64,000 bases of DNA from the NCBI RefSeq assembly GCF_963860125.1, contig NZ_CAWLFA010000007.1:122460-186459 (forward strand). Reading direction: 5' to 3'. The DNA is from Picosynechococcus sp. PCC 7002 (GTDB taxonomy: Bacteria > Cyanobacteriota > Cyanobacteriia > Cyanobacteriales > MRBY01). A program made the translations under genes and the position numbers. Positions 26,713 through 35,293 of this stretch are shown piece after piece. A model generated the notes under the pieces. The model saw nothing but the letters and a program-made list of their open reading frames with translations. It was not told where the DNA came from and searched no databases. How positions within the stretch are numbered: position 1 is the first letter of the stretch; each line of letters opens with the position of its first letter.

Positions 26713-27420
26713 CTAGAAATCATCATCAGAGTCATCATGGTTATCGAATTCTCCAGACATCTGTCTTAACATAAGAATGACTGGTCCTGGCAATTCAAGC
26801 GAAGCAATTAATGAAATAAGAACGTGGTCAGGAACATCTTCCTGTTGATAAGCTTGCAGTTCTGATTCAGTCAGCAAGCCTGACTGTAATATTTTGTTCA
26901 GGTTTTCTTTGTAATTAATGATTTGTCTGAAAATATATTGTTTTCGTTCTGGGCTGAGGTTAACTTCATACTGATATGTGGCAACAAATTCGTTCCCAGT
27001 CAAGCTGTCAATCATCGCCATCGCCTTAGCCAAGCTGCTTCTTAAAGCTTGTAGTTCATTCTTGTGAACAATAACTTCATCTTTGCTGGAACTAGGCTGC
27101 CCTAAAGCAATTCGTTTTAAATCGTCTTCGCTATACTTTTCTGAAACAACATGAAGCAATGGTAAAGACTCTAGCAGCTTAAGACTATTAGCGGAGGCAG
27201 TGTGTCTACCAAATAAAGTAAGACGATTGATTGTCGATAGATTTAGCAGGTTTTCTCCGTACCCAAGGCTTTCTAATTCATCATTGACAATCTTTACAAA
27301 TTCAGCTTGACCAATCTTTTTCCCTAGGCGCAACGAGACTTCTTGAATGATGTTCTCTACAGTGTTACGGATTCTATAGATTTGATTTTGGTCTGGAAAT
27401 AGTTTGCGTCCAATGTACAT
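26713..27420 (-). CDS. Hypothetical soluble protein
   Basis: 235 residues, no signal or membrane segment. The N-terminal third (NTVENIIQEVSLRLGKK through TINRLTLFGRHTASANSLKLLESLP) could be a small helical DNA-binding region of the kind that pairs a helix-turn-helix with SLKLLE, but this is not secure. The middle is helical, and the tail is very acidic (DNHDDSDDDF). It has its own terminator and stands alone. Family not recognised; a regulatory role is only a guess. Confidence 0.55.
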   Translation of the reverse strand: MYIGRKLFPDQNQIYRIRNTVENIIQEVSLRLGKKIGQAEFVKIVNDELESLGYGENLLNLSTINRLTLFGRHTASANSLKLLESLPLLHVVSEKYSEDDLKRIALGQPSSSKDEVIVHKNELQALRSSLAKAMAMIDSLTGNEFVATYQYEVNLSPERKQYIFRQIINYKENLNKILQSGLLTESELQAYQQEDVPDHVLISLIASLELPGPVILMLRQMSGEFDNHDDSDDDF

Positions 27421-27530
27421 TAGGGTATGTTGAAAAAGTTTAATTACATTGTAGCTACAAACTGTGTTAATTAACCATTAACATAAAAATTCAATTTGCA
27501 GTATTCAATGAGCACTAGAACTAATTAGTG

Positions 27531-28028
27531 CTAGTGCTCGACTTTTATATCATTAACCATCTGGCCACTCCATCGACCTCTCGGAGAGGGCGATCGCCAC
27601 ACCTGAATTTCATTCGTCGGCAGCGGTAGGGGTACTTCAATCAATTGATCGGCCCAATCATGCCAAGGGGAACTGGCGATCTGCTCGGAGACAAAGGCCA
27701 ATCGCTGACAGGGAAAACCAGCCTCTTCCAATGCTTTTAGCAATTCTTCCCCAGACGCCAGGGCCACATAAAAACCAAGCTCTAAGATGGCGATCGCCCC
27801 CTGTTCTACGGCGCGGATCAGTTCAATTTCCTGGCCTTCTTCTAAAAACTGCCAATGGGGAAACTCAAGGGCGAGACAATGGCGATCGATGGCACAGTCC
27901 ACCGTCCGCGGTGCGAAATAGGTAACAGGCACCGTTTTCCCCTGGAATTGCTGCCGGAGCCACTGGGTTTTTCCGGAGCCCGCCAGACCGGCGATCGCCA
28001 CGATAGCTGTTTTTGTCCAATCGATCAT
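27531..28028 (-). CDS. Small P-loop NTPase-like protein, divergent from a flavoprotein gene
   Basis: 165 residues. Near the N-terminus AIAGLAGSGKTQWL is a Walker A loop of the G3E/CobW style (GxxGSGKT), but the family's CxCC metal motif and the usual 300-residue length are missing. The rest has no clear G3 or G4 motif. It may be a reduced relative of the COG0523 metal chaperones that often sit in Zur regulons. It is transcribed away from the gene at 28130; the 100-bp gap between them contains an exact Zur-box consensus. Confidence 0.6.
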   Translation of the reverse strand: MIDWTKTAIVAIAGLAGSGKTQWLRQQFQGKTVPVTYFAPRTVDCAIDRHCLALEFPHWQFLEEGQEIELIRAVEQGAIAILELGFYVALASGEELLKALEEAGFPCQRLAFVSEQIASSPWHDWADQLIEVPLPLPTNEIQVWRSPSPRGRWSGQMVNDIKVEH

Positions 28029-28093
28029 TATGTTTTCTTCCTGCTAGCGGACAAGCCAGCGCTTGGTTCAGTGATTTGTTATTATCGATATTT

Positions 28094-28108
28094 TGATAAT
28101 AATTATCA
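28094..28108. promoter_or_regulatory. Zur-type operator between divergent genes
   Basis: TGATAATAATTATCA is a perfect 7-1-7 palindrome and fits exactly the consensus reported for cyanobacterial Zur (TGATAAT-N-ATTATCA). It lies 22 bp before the flavoprotein start and 66 bp before the P-loop gene start, so it could control both. A Fur role is not excluded, as the two motifs overlap. Confidence 0.7.
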
Positions 28109-28129
28109 TTTTTATTTAAAGTCGTGAAA

Positions 28130-29395
28130 ATGTCTATCCCCCCAAGAATTTCCGTCAAGGCGATGCAGCAGTGTGACATTGCAATTATTGGCGCAGGCGT
28201 CCAGGCCCTGACCTTGGTGCTTCATCTTTTAAAAAAACGTCCCCAGTGGCGTAAGCGGATTGTTGTTTTTGATCCCCATGGTTGTTGGTTGGCCCGCTGG
28301 TCTCACCAGTTTGCGGCCCAGGAGATTCCCCATTTGCGATCGCCGGCGGTACATCATCCCCACCCAGATCCCTTTGCCCTGCGTAGATTTGCTGAGGGAC
28401 GCCCCAATGAACTTTTTCCGCCCTATGATTTACCCAGCACCCAACTTTTTGAAGATTTTTGCCGAGAGGCGATCGCCGAATTTCAGTTAGAGCAACGACT
28501 AATTGCCGCAGCGGTTACAGAGTTAATCCCTCCCCAGAGAGGTCAACGCAAATTTTGTTTAACCCTACATAATGGCCAACAGTGGCAAGCGAAGCGGGTC
28601 GTTCTAGCGACGAACCAAACCCAACGACAGCTACCAGATTGGCTGGAACAGATCGAAGCTAGCTATCCATCTGATCGTCTTTGCCACAGTGATCGCGTTG
28701 ATTTACGGAAGTTACATCTTCAGGGTGAAAAAATTGTCATTGTTGGTGGTGGTCTCTCCACAGGCCATCTCGCATTGGGGGCGATCGCCCGCCAAGCCCA
28801 GGTTACGATCGTTGCCCGTCGCCCTTTCCAAGAGAAACTTTTTGATGCCGATGCAGGTTGGTTAGGGCCGAAATATCTCAAGGGATTTGCCGCTGAAACC
28901 GATTGGCAAAAACGCCACCAAATGATTCTGAAAGCCCGTAATGGCGGTTCCCTCACGCCAGCGGTGATGACCCAGCTCCGCCGCGCCGAACGCCAGGACA
29001 AAGTTACCCTCAAGCCCAATTGCCAAATCCAAGCCGCCCATTGGCAAGGGAATCACTGGCAGTTGCACTGTGACAATGGGGAAATTCTCCAGGGCGATCG
29101 CCTCTGGTTGGCGACGGGGAGTCGCTTTGATGTCACCGCCGAACCCCTACTCACTAGAGTGATGGAGCGTTATCCCCAGCCGATTGTGAACGGTCTCCCT
29201 ATTTTGGATGAATATTTACGCTGGCAAGGCTGTGATCTGTTCCTCATGGGAGGATTAGCCGCCCTGCAACTTGGCCCCACCGCCCGAAATATCTTCGGGG
29301 CGCGTCTGGCTTGCGATCGCCTTGTCCCTGCCCTAACCAAATCAAGTCTGCAACGCATTTACCAAGCGAATACCTGCTCTGGAGTTAGCGCCTAG
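28130..29395 (+). CDS. FAD/NAD(P)-binding oxidoreductase, lysine/ornithine N-monooxygenase-like
   Basis: The ATG at 28130 (MSIPPRIS) is preferred over a GTG at 28124; it parallels the hemB start (MSIPPPRP), whose upstream DNA is similar. 421 residues: N-terminal FAD-binding loop IAIIGAGVQALTLVLHLL, a second dinucleotide loop IVIVGGGLSTGHLALGA near residue 200, and a C-terminal LWLATGSRFD. The layout resembles SidA/IucD-type hydroxylases and related COG4529 proteins, but the substrate is unknown. Sitting behind a Zur/Fur box, it may serve in a metal-starvation response, for example metallophore metabolism; this is inference. Confidence 0.75.
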   Translation: MSIPPRISVKAMQQCDIAIIGAGVQALTLVLHLLKKRPQWRKRIVVFDPHGCWLARWSHQFAAQEIPHLRSPAVHHPHPDPFALRRFAEGRPNELFPPYDLPSTQLFEDFCREAIAEFQLEQRLIAAAVTELIPPQRGQRKFCLTLHNGQQWQAKRVVLATNQTQRQLPDWLEQIEASYPSDRLCHSDRVDLRKLHLQGEKIVIVGGGLSTGHLALGAIARQAQVTIVARRPFQEKLFDADAGWLGPKYLKGFAAETDWQKRHQMILKARNGGSLTPAVMTQLRRAERQDKVTLKPNCQIQAAHWQGNHWQLHCDNGEILQGDRLWLATGSRFDVTAEPLLTRVMERYPQPIVNGLPILDEYLRWQGCDLFLMGGLAALQLGPTARNIFGARLACDRLVPALTKSSLQRIYQANTCSGVSA

Positions 29396-29812
29396 CAATG
29401 TAGGTGTGAATGAATAGTTTTTGGGAGTTTGCTCTAAGTTTAGAGACATAAAAGGCGATCGCAGTGGGATCATTGCTTCAGAAGCACAAGTTATCCACCT
29501 AACCTGCCGGGAGTTTTGTGTACTTTTATTACATTATTGCTGATCTACGACTTTGGCTAAATACTTCCGGGATACTTTGCTTTTCATTGTGCTAGCCCAT
29601 CAACATTAAGCTGACCTATGCTGATCTTGGGCAAGCGCCTTTTTCTTTCCCTGAGAAGATCCTGTAGAATTAGAGAAATTTAAAAAAGATGAGGGTCAGC
29701 GGAATTCTGCTTCCACCGACCCATCGAAAAACTTTTGACCGGGTTATTCGATGGGTATATCTTAGCAGCTTTTTTGCTGATTCTCCAACACCCCCATCTG
29801 GAGAATAAAAAA
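29396..29812. other. Candidate replication origin/control region upstream of the Rep-like gene
   Basis: 417 bp without an ORF. TTATCCACC at 29491-29499 differs by one base from the DnaA box. Near the gene two dyads lie side by side: 29693-29704 with 29711-29722 (10 of 12 paired, 6-nt loop), and CCCATCGAA (29720-29728) with TTCGATGGG (29747-29755), perfect. This mix of a DnaA box and stacked dyads before a winged-helix gene is typical of plasmid origins, but it is not proof of one. Confidence 0.4.
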
Positions 29813-31063
29813 ATGACCGCCTTTGCCATGATTACCGCCGATAGTGACTACCTCCTCAACCAAGTCAGTCGCTGCGCCGCCACCCTCTACAACTGGCTTC
29901 TACGCAAACGTCCCGCCGGTACAACCTTTGAAGTAGACCTCGATACTTTCCGCCACTGGACTGGCAAATTCCGCAAGAAACCCTACTGTTCTAAGTGGAT
30001 CCGTCAGGCCGTGACCGAACTCGCAGACATTGGTCTCGTCGATATTCAGCGCCAGTACAACAGCAAAATCTACAAACTCGCCGCTTATCGTCCCGGGAAT
30101 AAAACTTCCCAGTTTGGGAATAAAACTTCCCAGTTTGGGAATAAAACTTCCCAGTTTGGGAATAAAACTTCCCAAAAACGCGCCTCAAACCCTGATGCTG
30201 CCGTACCTTCTTATATAGATACTAAAGATTCAACAGATCAGGCTTGTTCTGCTGTTCAATTAAAATTTTCTTTTTTGGATTCTCAGGCTACTGATGTACT
30301 GGAACAGAAAACTCAGTTTAGCCAAGGGAAAAATGTTAAAAACTATGAAGTTGGAAATGCAGTAACTGGTGAAACTCACAAGTTAGACCAAAGGCAAAAA
30401 AAGCCGCCGGGCCAAAGTGTAAAATCAACAAGAAATATTGATGGGGATGATGGTGGGCTGATATCTGGGGAACAAGTAGTGAATCCACAGGAAGTTGCTG
30501 AAACCATGACTGGGGACAAGACTGGGGCTGTTGGGTTTGCTAGGGAATTGAGGCAAAAAGAGAAAGAGAAAGATAAGCGAACTCCAGTTCAGGAAGCTAA
30601 GGATGGCGCAACCGAGACTATTGAGGAAAAGCAATCGCAGACGGAAGAAGCGGATAAAGCGGATGTGGTGGTGAATGCCCAAGCTAAGGCTCATTTGGAA
30701 CGGCTTGATGATCTAGGGATTGTGTTGAATCCTTCTCTGGTGCGGTTAGTGAAGACGACGGCGGCAGAAATCATTGAAGGGGCGATCGCCGCCTATCAGC
30801 GGTATCGGCGTGACCACTATGTGAAAAATCCAGCGGGCTTTTTTGTTTATGCAGTCAAGAATGCAGTGGCAAATAATCACACAAGTGAAAGGGCGAATTT
30901 CTTCTACTGGTTTGAGGCGATGAAGAAGTTGGGGCGTTTGGGCTACTACGAAGAGGTGGATGGGGATTATCTGGTGCGGGATGGTATTCATCTGGTGTCC
31001 TGGCAGGTGCTAGTGGACCGGGGCTGGACTTGTGAATATTTGCAGAAACGACTGCAGCGCTAA
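29813..31063 (+). CDS. Winged-helix protein, putative plasmid replication initiator
   Basis: ATG at 29813, with GGAG upstream, chosen over a TTG at 29735. 416 residues. The first ~100 (ATLYNWLLRKRPAG, WIRQAVTELADIGLVDI) look like a winged helix-turn-helix. Four GNKTSQF heptapeptides follow at residues ~95-122, then ~150 residues of low-complexity charged linker, and a C-terminal helical domain with GAIAAYQRYRRDHYVKNPAG and FFVYAVKNA, a phrase common in plasmid replication or DnaD-like proteins. A replication initiator is the best guess. It would suit a plasmid location, though I cannot exclude a chromosomal relic. Confidence 0.55.
   Translation: MTAFAMITADSDYLLNQVSRCAATLYNWLLRKRPAGTTFEVDLDTFRHWTGKFRKKPYCSKWIRQAVTELADIGLVDIQRQYNSKIYKLAAYRPGNKTSQFGNKTSQFGNKTSQFGNKTSQKRASNPDAAVPSYIDTKDSTDQACSAVQLKFSFLDSQATDVLEQKTQFSQGKNVKNYEVGNAVTGETHKLDQRQKKPPGQSVKSTRNIDGDDGGLISGEQVVNPQEVAETMTGDKTGAVGFARELRQKEKEKDKRTPVQEAKDGATETIEEKQSQTEEADKADVVVNAQAKAHLERLDDLGIVLNPSLVRLVKTTAAEIIEGAIAAYQRYRRDHYVKNPAGFFVYAVKNAVANNHTSERANFFYWFEAMKKLGRLGYYEEVDGDYLVRDGIHLVSWQVLVDRGWTCEYLQKRLQR
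30095..30178 (+). repeat. Four 21-bp direct repeats, iteron-like, inside the Rep-like gene
   Basis: Units start at 30095, 30116, 30137 and 30158 and are identical (last one truncated). Each contains the dyad GGGAA-TAAAAC-TTCCC, so at DNA level every unit is itself an inverted repeat. At protein level they encode GNKTSQF. 21 bp is two turns of the helix, as in classical plasmid iterons, which bind Rep proteins. Confidence 0.85.
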
Positions 31064-31113
31064 AGGCTCTAACATCAAGTGATTTGGCTTCTTAACCTAC
31101 CTTGAAGACAGAT

Positions 31114-31137
31114 CTCGATTTTCAGTTGAAAATCGAG
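31114..31137 (+). terminator. Hairpin after the Rep-like gene
   Basis: CTCGATTTTC (31114-31123) pairs perfectly with GAAAATCGAG (31128-31137), loop AGTT. It lies 50 bp past the stop at 31063 and 50 bp before the next start. No U-tract is present. Confidence 0.5.
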
Positions 31138-31189
31138 CTATGGAAAAAATCACAATGCATTCTCGATCAAAAACAATTAATCAAAAACG

Positions 31190-32710
31190 ATGACCAAAGT
31201 CGCGATCGCCGCCGATTCTAAACTTGCCGCCAATATCGGCGCAGAGATTATCGCCCAGGGAGGTAACGCCATCGATGCCGCCCTCGCCGCCACATTAACT
31301 TCCATGTGTTGCGAACTGGGGGTCATGGCACCGGGCGGCAGTGGTTTCATCACGATTTGGCCCCAGGATCGAGAACCCGTTGTCATTGATGCCTATGCAG
31401 CGATGCCTGGTAAAGATTTCCCTGGCGATCGCCCCTACCCAGAGTTACAAAAGACCTTGCTGAACTATGGTGGTGGCATTTATACCGGAATTGGTTATGG
31501 TGCGGTGGCAGTGCCAGGGATGTTCGCCGGGATCGCCAAAGCCTCAGCAGAATACGGCCAATTGTCTTGGGCAGAATTAATCAAGCCCGTGGCCAAAGTG
31601 GTAGAGCAAGGCAGTCCCCTGTCCCGTGTTTCAGGAATGTATTTAGAACAGGCCCATGCAGCGATTTTTGGGTGGCATCCCGAAAGTTATCAGCTTGTTC
31701 ATCCAAACGGCAAAGATTATCTCAAGGCTGGTGAGATCGTCCGCTTACCGGGCCTCGCCAAAACCTTACAGCTGATAGCCGATGAAGGCCCTGACTGTTT
31801 GTATCAAGGCACTTTAGCCCAGGAATTAGTCGCTGCAATGGAGCGATCGCACGGTGCCATTACCCAAGCTGACTTAGCAAGCTACGAAGCGATTATCAGA
31901 GAACCAATTCGGCTGAGCTACGGTGACTGGGAAATTGTCACCAACCCGGCCCCCGCAGTGGGTGGTGCTTGTTTAGCCGCTTTACTCCTCCTCCAGCAAA
32001 CCCGTCAAAGTCTCGACCATAAAACCATTGCTGCGATCCAAGAGGCCGTCCTTAACTATCGTTTTGAACATCTCAATGTTGACCAAGATCGATGGCAAGC
32101 AGTCACGGATCTGCTACATTTTGCCCGGACAAATCAGCTCGATCATTACCGCAGTTCACCTTCTACGATCCACGTGTCCACGGTCGATGATCAAGGTTGT
32201 GCCTGTTCGCTGACGGCATCGGCGGGTTATGGTTCTGGGGCGGTAATTCCCGGTCGTAATTTTTGGTTAAATAATTCCCTGGGTGAGTTGGAGCTGCATC
32301 GAGAGCAGAGTGAACCCATTGCGCCAGGCACGAGATTGATTTCAAATATGGCCCCCACCATTGCGCGTCACCGGAATGGATCTGTACTGTCGATTGGTTC
32401 CCCTGGTGCCTCGCGGATTACCACGGCGATCGCCCAGTCACTGACCAACTTTATAGTGCATGGCGATTCTCTCAGTGAGGCCATCCGACGACCGCGCCTC
32501 CATGTGGAAGCATTTGACGACCAATTGATGCTTGCCTACGAAGAAGATTTAAGGGCTGAGAATTTATTGAATCTGTCGATGCCACTCCGGGAGTTTCCGC
32601 CGCTATCAATGTATTTTGGTGGCGTACAGGCCGCATTGTGGTCTAAAGAAGCGCAGCAATTGCAGGCGATCGCCGATCCCCGACGGGAGGGCAGTGTCGC
32701 TTTTGCCTAA
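31190..32710 (+). CDS. ggt: Gamma-glutamyltransferase family protein
   Basis: 506 residues; this N-terminal nucleophile family cleaves or transfers gamma-glutamyl groups of glutathione and related thiols, and the proenzyme cuts itself before a threonine. Here Thr326 in STIHVSTVDDQG aligns with the catalytic threonine of the usual TTHxS motif; the second threonine is replaced by Ile327. Substrate-site glycines are visible (GVMAPGGSGF). No signal peptide is present, so the enzyme looks cytoplasmic, unlike the E. coli periplasmic one. Such paralogues sometimes hydrolyse other amides. Monocistronic. Confidence 0.85.
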   Translation: MTKVAIAADSKLAANIGAEIIAQGGNAIDAALAATLTSMCCELGVMAPGGSGFITIWPQDREPVVIDAYAAMPGKDFPGDRPYPELQKTLLNYGGGIYTGIGYGAVAVPGMFAGIAKASAEYGQLSWAELIKPVAKVVEQGSPLSRVSGMYLEQAHAAIFGWHPESYQLVHPNGKDYLKAGEIVRLPGLAKTLQLIADEGPDCLYQGTLAQELVAAMERSHGAITQADLASYEAIIREPIRLSYGDWEIVTNPAPAVGGACLAALLLLQQTRQSLDHKTIAAIQEAVLNYRFEHLNVDQDRWQAVTDLLHFARTNQLDHYRSSPSTIHVSTVDDQGCACSLTASAGYGSGAVIPGRNFWLNNSLGELELHREQSEPIAPGTRLISNMAPTIARHRNGSVLSIGSPGASRITTAIAQSLTNFIVHGDSLSEAIRRPRLHVEAFDDQLMLAYEEDLRAENLLNLSMPLREFPPLSMYFGGVQAALWSKEAQQLQAIADPRREGSVAFA

Positions 32711-32754
32711 AATCCAAAATCTTAGGTGTGGTTACTGGAAAAGGCTACTTTTCT

Positions 32755-33723
32755 CTAATGAGAGGAGGTTTGGGATAAATTTTGCAGCTTAAATTGGGGA
32801 TATCTTTCGGCTGTTGGCACCTTGCAACCACCCCGGAGGTGGATGTTTTGTGTTGGGTCTTCGACAATCTCTGCGGTATAAATTATTTGGCGATCGCCTT
32901 CTTGTTGAGCCGTGATCTGACACCGAAAAAACGTCTCGTCTTTATTCGCGTCTAATATTTGAAAATCAACCCCGTAGTCTAACCATTGCCAACCATGACG
33001 GTACCATAATCCTCGCTCTAAGATTTGTACCGGCGCAGGTAAAACGCCCCAGCCTCGATAAACTTTTTTGAGAAAATCTAAATCGCCTTGACGGGTCAGT
33101 AAAGATTGCAAGGAAGCCTCATCTAGCCTGCCATAATAACGTCCTCCAGGAAACTCGATGGCCGTGGGCGCAAAGCGATGTCCACCGAAATGAGTTGCTT
33201 GCCAAATGCGCACTCGATCTTCAAGGTTTAATTCTTGAACCAATCGTACTGCTTGCCGATAAAAGGGCTTGCCATATTTTCCACAACACTTGTCATAAGT
33301 GCCGTGGGTACAAACAAGAATATCTCGTTGTTGTTGGCTTGAATCTGTTGTAGCAAAAAAACTATCTGAATCAGTGAAACAAGTTTCTAGGATTGGAATA
33401 ACTTCTGCTAACTTCGAAATTGTAAATTCTTGGCGTTTGTAACCTCGAATAAATCCTTGCTCTTGTTTTAATAAAATAGCTCGACTTCGATCTTTTGACG
33501 ACGATTCACCCCAAATAAATATGGGCCGGATTTGGATTTTTCTCGGTGTCAAAAAAGTTTGGTAAAACTTTAGGAGCGGTATAAATTGGGGATCACTCTC
33601 TAAAATGTTTTCGCGCCAAGGCTGGGCATATTCTAACAAAAGATAATAGGTTGTATTGACACCCCAGCCGATAGGATCTTCTCCTAGTTTGCGGGATGAC
33701 TCGGCACAAAAAAATGAATTCAT
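32755..33723 (-). CDS. Sucrase/ferredoxin-like family protein
   Basis: 322 residues. The C-terminal half has VCTHGTYDKCCGKYGKPFY and WQATHFGGHRFAPTAIEFPGGRYYG, diagnostic of the sucrase/ferredoxin-like (PF06999) family, a thioredoxin-fold group with cysteines and histidines that can hold a 2Fe-2S cluster. Despite the name, sucrase activity is not established; a ferredoxin-like redox role is more likely. It faces the ExbD/ExbB genes on the same strand, in a stretch rich in iron-uptake functions. Confidence 0.85.
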   Translation of the reverse strand: MNSFFCAESSRKLGEDPIGWGVNTTYYLLLEYAQPWRENILESDPQFIPLLKFYQTFLTPRKIQIRPIFIWGESSSKDRSRAILLKQEQGFIRGYKRQEFTISKLAEVIPILETCFTDSDSFFATTDSSQQQRDILVCTHGTYDKCCGKYGKPFYRQAVRLVQELNLEDRVRIWQATHFGGHRFAPTAIEFPGGRYYGRLDEASLQSLLTRQGDLDFLKKVYRGWGVLPAPVQILERGLWYRHGWQWLDYGVDFQILDANKDETFFRCQITAQQEGDRQIIYTAEIVEDPTQNIHLRGGCKVPTAERYPQFKLQNLSQTSSH

Positions 33724-33807
33724 ATCTCGATTAGTTAATCCCCCAAAAATCCTGTAAGGCTTTGAGATGTAGGAGCGAAGCCTTGCAGCTGTAAATCATA
33801 CTTCGTA

Positions 33808-34230
33808 TTAATTAGTGCTAGTGGATGTTGTTTCTTTTTGGGCGGCGATCGCCAATCTTGCTCCTTCAATTTGCCGCAGTTCATCCATTACTTCAATCAC
33901 TGATCCATGGCTAACTGCTTCATCGGCATTGATAATCACCAAGGTTTCTGGGTTCTCAACCATTAGATTTCGGACACCAGCTTGGAGTGTAGCGATTTCA
34001 ACGGGTGCTTCGTTGAGAAAAATATCTCCCGCCGCATCTACGGTCACCGTAATTTCAGTGCTCGGTTGCTGTTGTGCTGTATTTGCCCCAGGTAGATTAA
34101 CCGGTAGGCCCTCAGATTTCGTCAAATAGAGGGTCGAAATAATAAAATAGGCCAAAATTGAAAAGATAATATCAATCATCGGCACAATATTAATGCCTGC
34201 GGATTTTTGTTCTTCCTGGGGAATACGCAT
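33808..34230 (-). CDS. exbD: ExbD/TolR-family proton-channel subunit
   Basis: 140 residues: short cytoplasmic N-terminus, one membrane helix with the conserved aspartate (VPMIDIIFSILAYFIISTLY), and a periplasmic domain. With ExbB it turns proton flux into mechanical work that energises TonB-dependent outer-membrane transport. It is 88 bp downstream of exbB, probably on one transcript. TonB itself is not in the window. Confidence 0.9.
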   Translation of the reverse strand: MRIPQEEQKSAGINIVPMIDIIFSILAYFIISTLYLTKSEGLPVNLPGANTAQQQPSTEITVTVDAAGDIFLNEAPVEIATLQAGVRNLMVENPETLVIINADEAVSHGSVIEVMDELRQIEGARLAIAAQKETTSTSTN

Positions 34231-34318
34231 AGTGGTGAATTTTTAAAATAAAAGAATTAAGCTTAAATGGATGGCTTATACATAAAAAAATAGCTGCGCA
34301 TCGTTTGATTAGCAGGCA

Positions 34319-34966
34319 TTAGCGGTTCATAATTGCTTCTTCACTCTTTTCATAGAAGCGGCGATATAGTAATTCTAACTGGCCACCATACTCTTGGATA
34401 AATGCTAAGTTACGTTGATATAACCCATTAAAGAGATTGGCAAAGAGCAGGGTGAAGATTGCCACAACCAGACCCATCACAGTCGAAACCAATGCTTCAC
34501 TAATTCCACCAGTCACCCCAGCGGCATTGGTATTACCCACATCACCAATGTTGAGCGCCGAAAAGGATTGCATCAAACCGAGGATCGTTCCCAACAATCC
34601 CAGTAGGGGCGCAACAGCAATAATTGTGTCAAACACAGTATTAAACCGTTTTAGGGTCGGGATTTCGGCTTGGGTTGCACTTTCGAGGGCGAGACGAAAC
34701 TCTTCACTGTTGGGATTTTCTAAATCAAGGGCTTCTAAAAAAATCCGGGCAATGGGTAGATCCGCGTTACGCTTCAAAAATTTCATCGCATTGAACGGAT
34801 CTTGCCGATATAGACCGAGGGCGTCCCGGACAACTTGACGCTGCCGACGATTAATCCGCCACCAAAAAACGGCTCGCTCAATAATGCAGGCTACACCGGC
34901 CAAAGAGAAGAGGAACAAGGGATAAGCAACGATGCCACCGGCGGCAAAGAAATTTGTGATGTTCAT
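34319..34966 (-). CDS. exbB: ExbB/TolQ/MotA-family proton-channel subunit
   Basis: 215 residues, three membrane segments: one at the N-terminus, two around residues 110-200. They contain the family motif in APLLGLLGTILGLMQSF and the SEALVSTVMGLVVAIFTLLFANLF segment. It pairs with the following exbD. The nearby divergent TonB-dependent receptor (35294) is the likely client. Confidence 0.9.
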   Translation of the reverse strand: MNITNFFAAGGIVAYPLFLFSLAGVACIIERAVFWWRINRRQRQVVRDALGLYRQDPFNAMKFLKRNADLPIARIFLEALDLENPNSEEFRLALESATQAEIPTLKRFNTVFDTIIAVAPLLGLLGTILGLMQSFSALNIGDVGNTNAAGVTGGISEALVSTVMGLVVAIFTLLFANLFNGLYQRNLAFIQEYGGQLELLYRRFYEKSEEAIMNR

Positions 34967-35217
34967 AGTGCTATGGGTTGAAATATGCGAGGGCGTTTAA
35001 GAAGCATTATCTGGCACTGCTGCCCAAATGACTAGAGCCTAACTCAAACTATTTTCAATAAATTTATCCTTGTATATCAGAAGACTTAGCAAAAACAAAG
35101 CCTTTAATCTGAAATGGTAATTCCTGAAAATACTTTTAGTTCTTAGTTTCAGTGGCTTTTAGCCGATAAATGTGGCTCTGCAGAAATTTCAAATAAAATA
35201 GATTCTCGATAAAGAAC

Positions 35218-35246
35218 TTGACATTGATTGAGATAATCTCTTAATC
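35218..35246 (+). promoter_or_regulatory. Candidate promoter with a dyad in the spacer, upstream of the TonB receptor
   Basis: TTGACA (35218-35223) with a weak TTAATC (-10-like) 17 bp later (35241-35246). The dyad GAGAT-A-ATCTC (35230-35240) sits in the spacer, where an iron repressor would act; it is only loosely Fur-like. The rest of the 34967-35293 divergent gap shows nothing else. Confidence 0.35.
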
Positions 35247-35293
35247 TTCCTGATCTAACGCAAGTCTTTAGCAATAAGTGTGAGGAGAGTTTC

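Noticed and set aside
30095..30178. CRISPR array
   Set aside because: Four directly adjacent 21-bp units without spacers, in frame within a gene; no cas genes.
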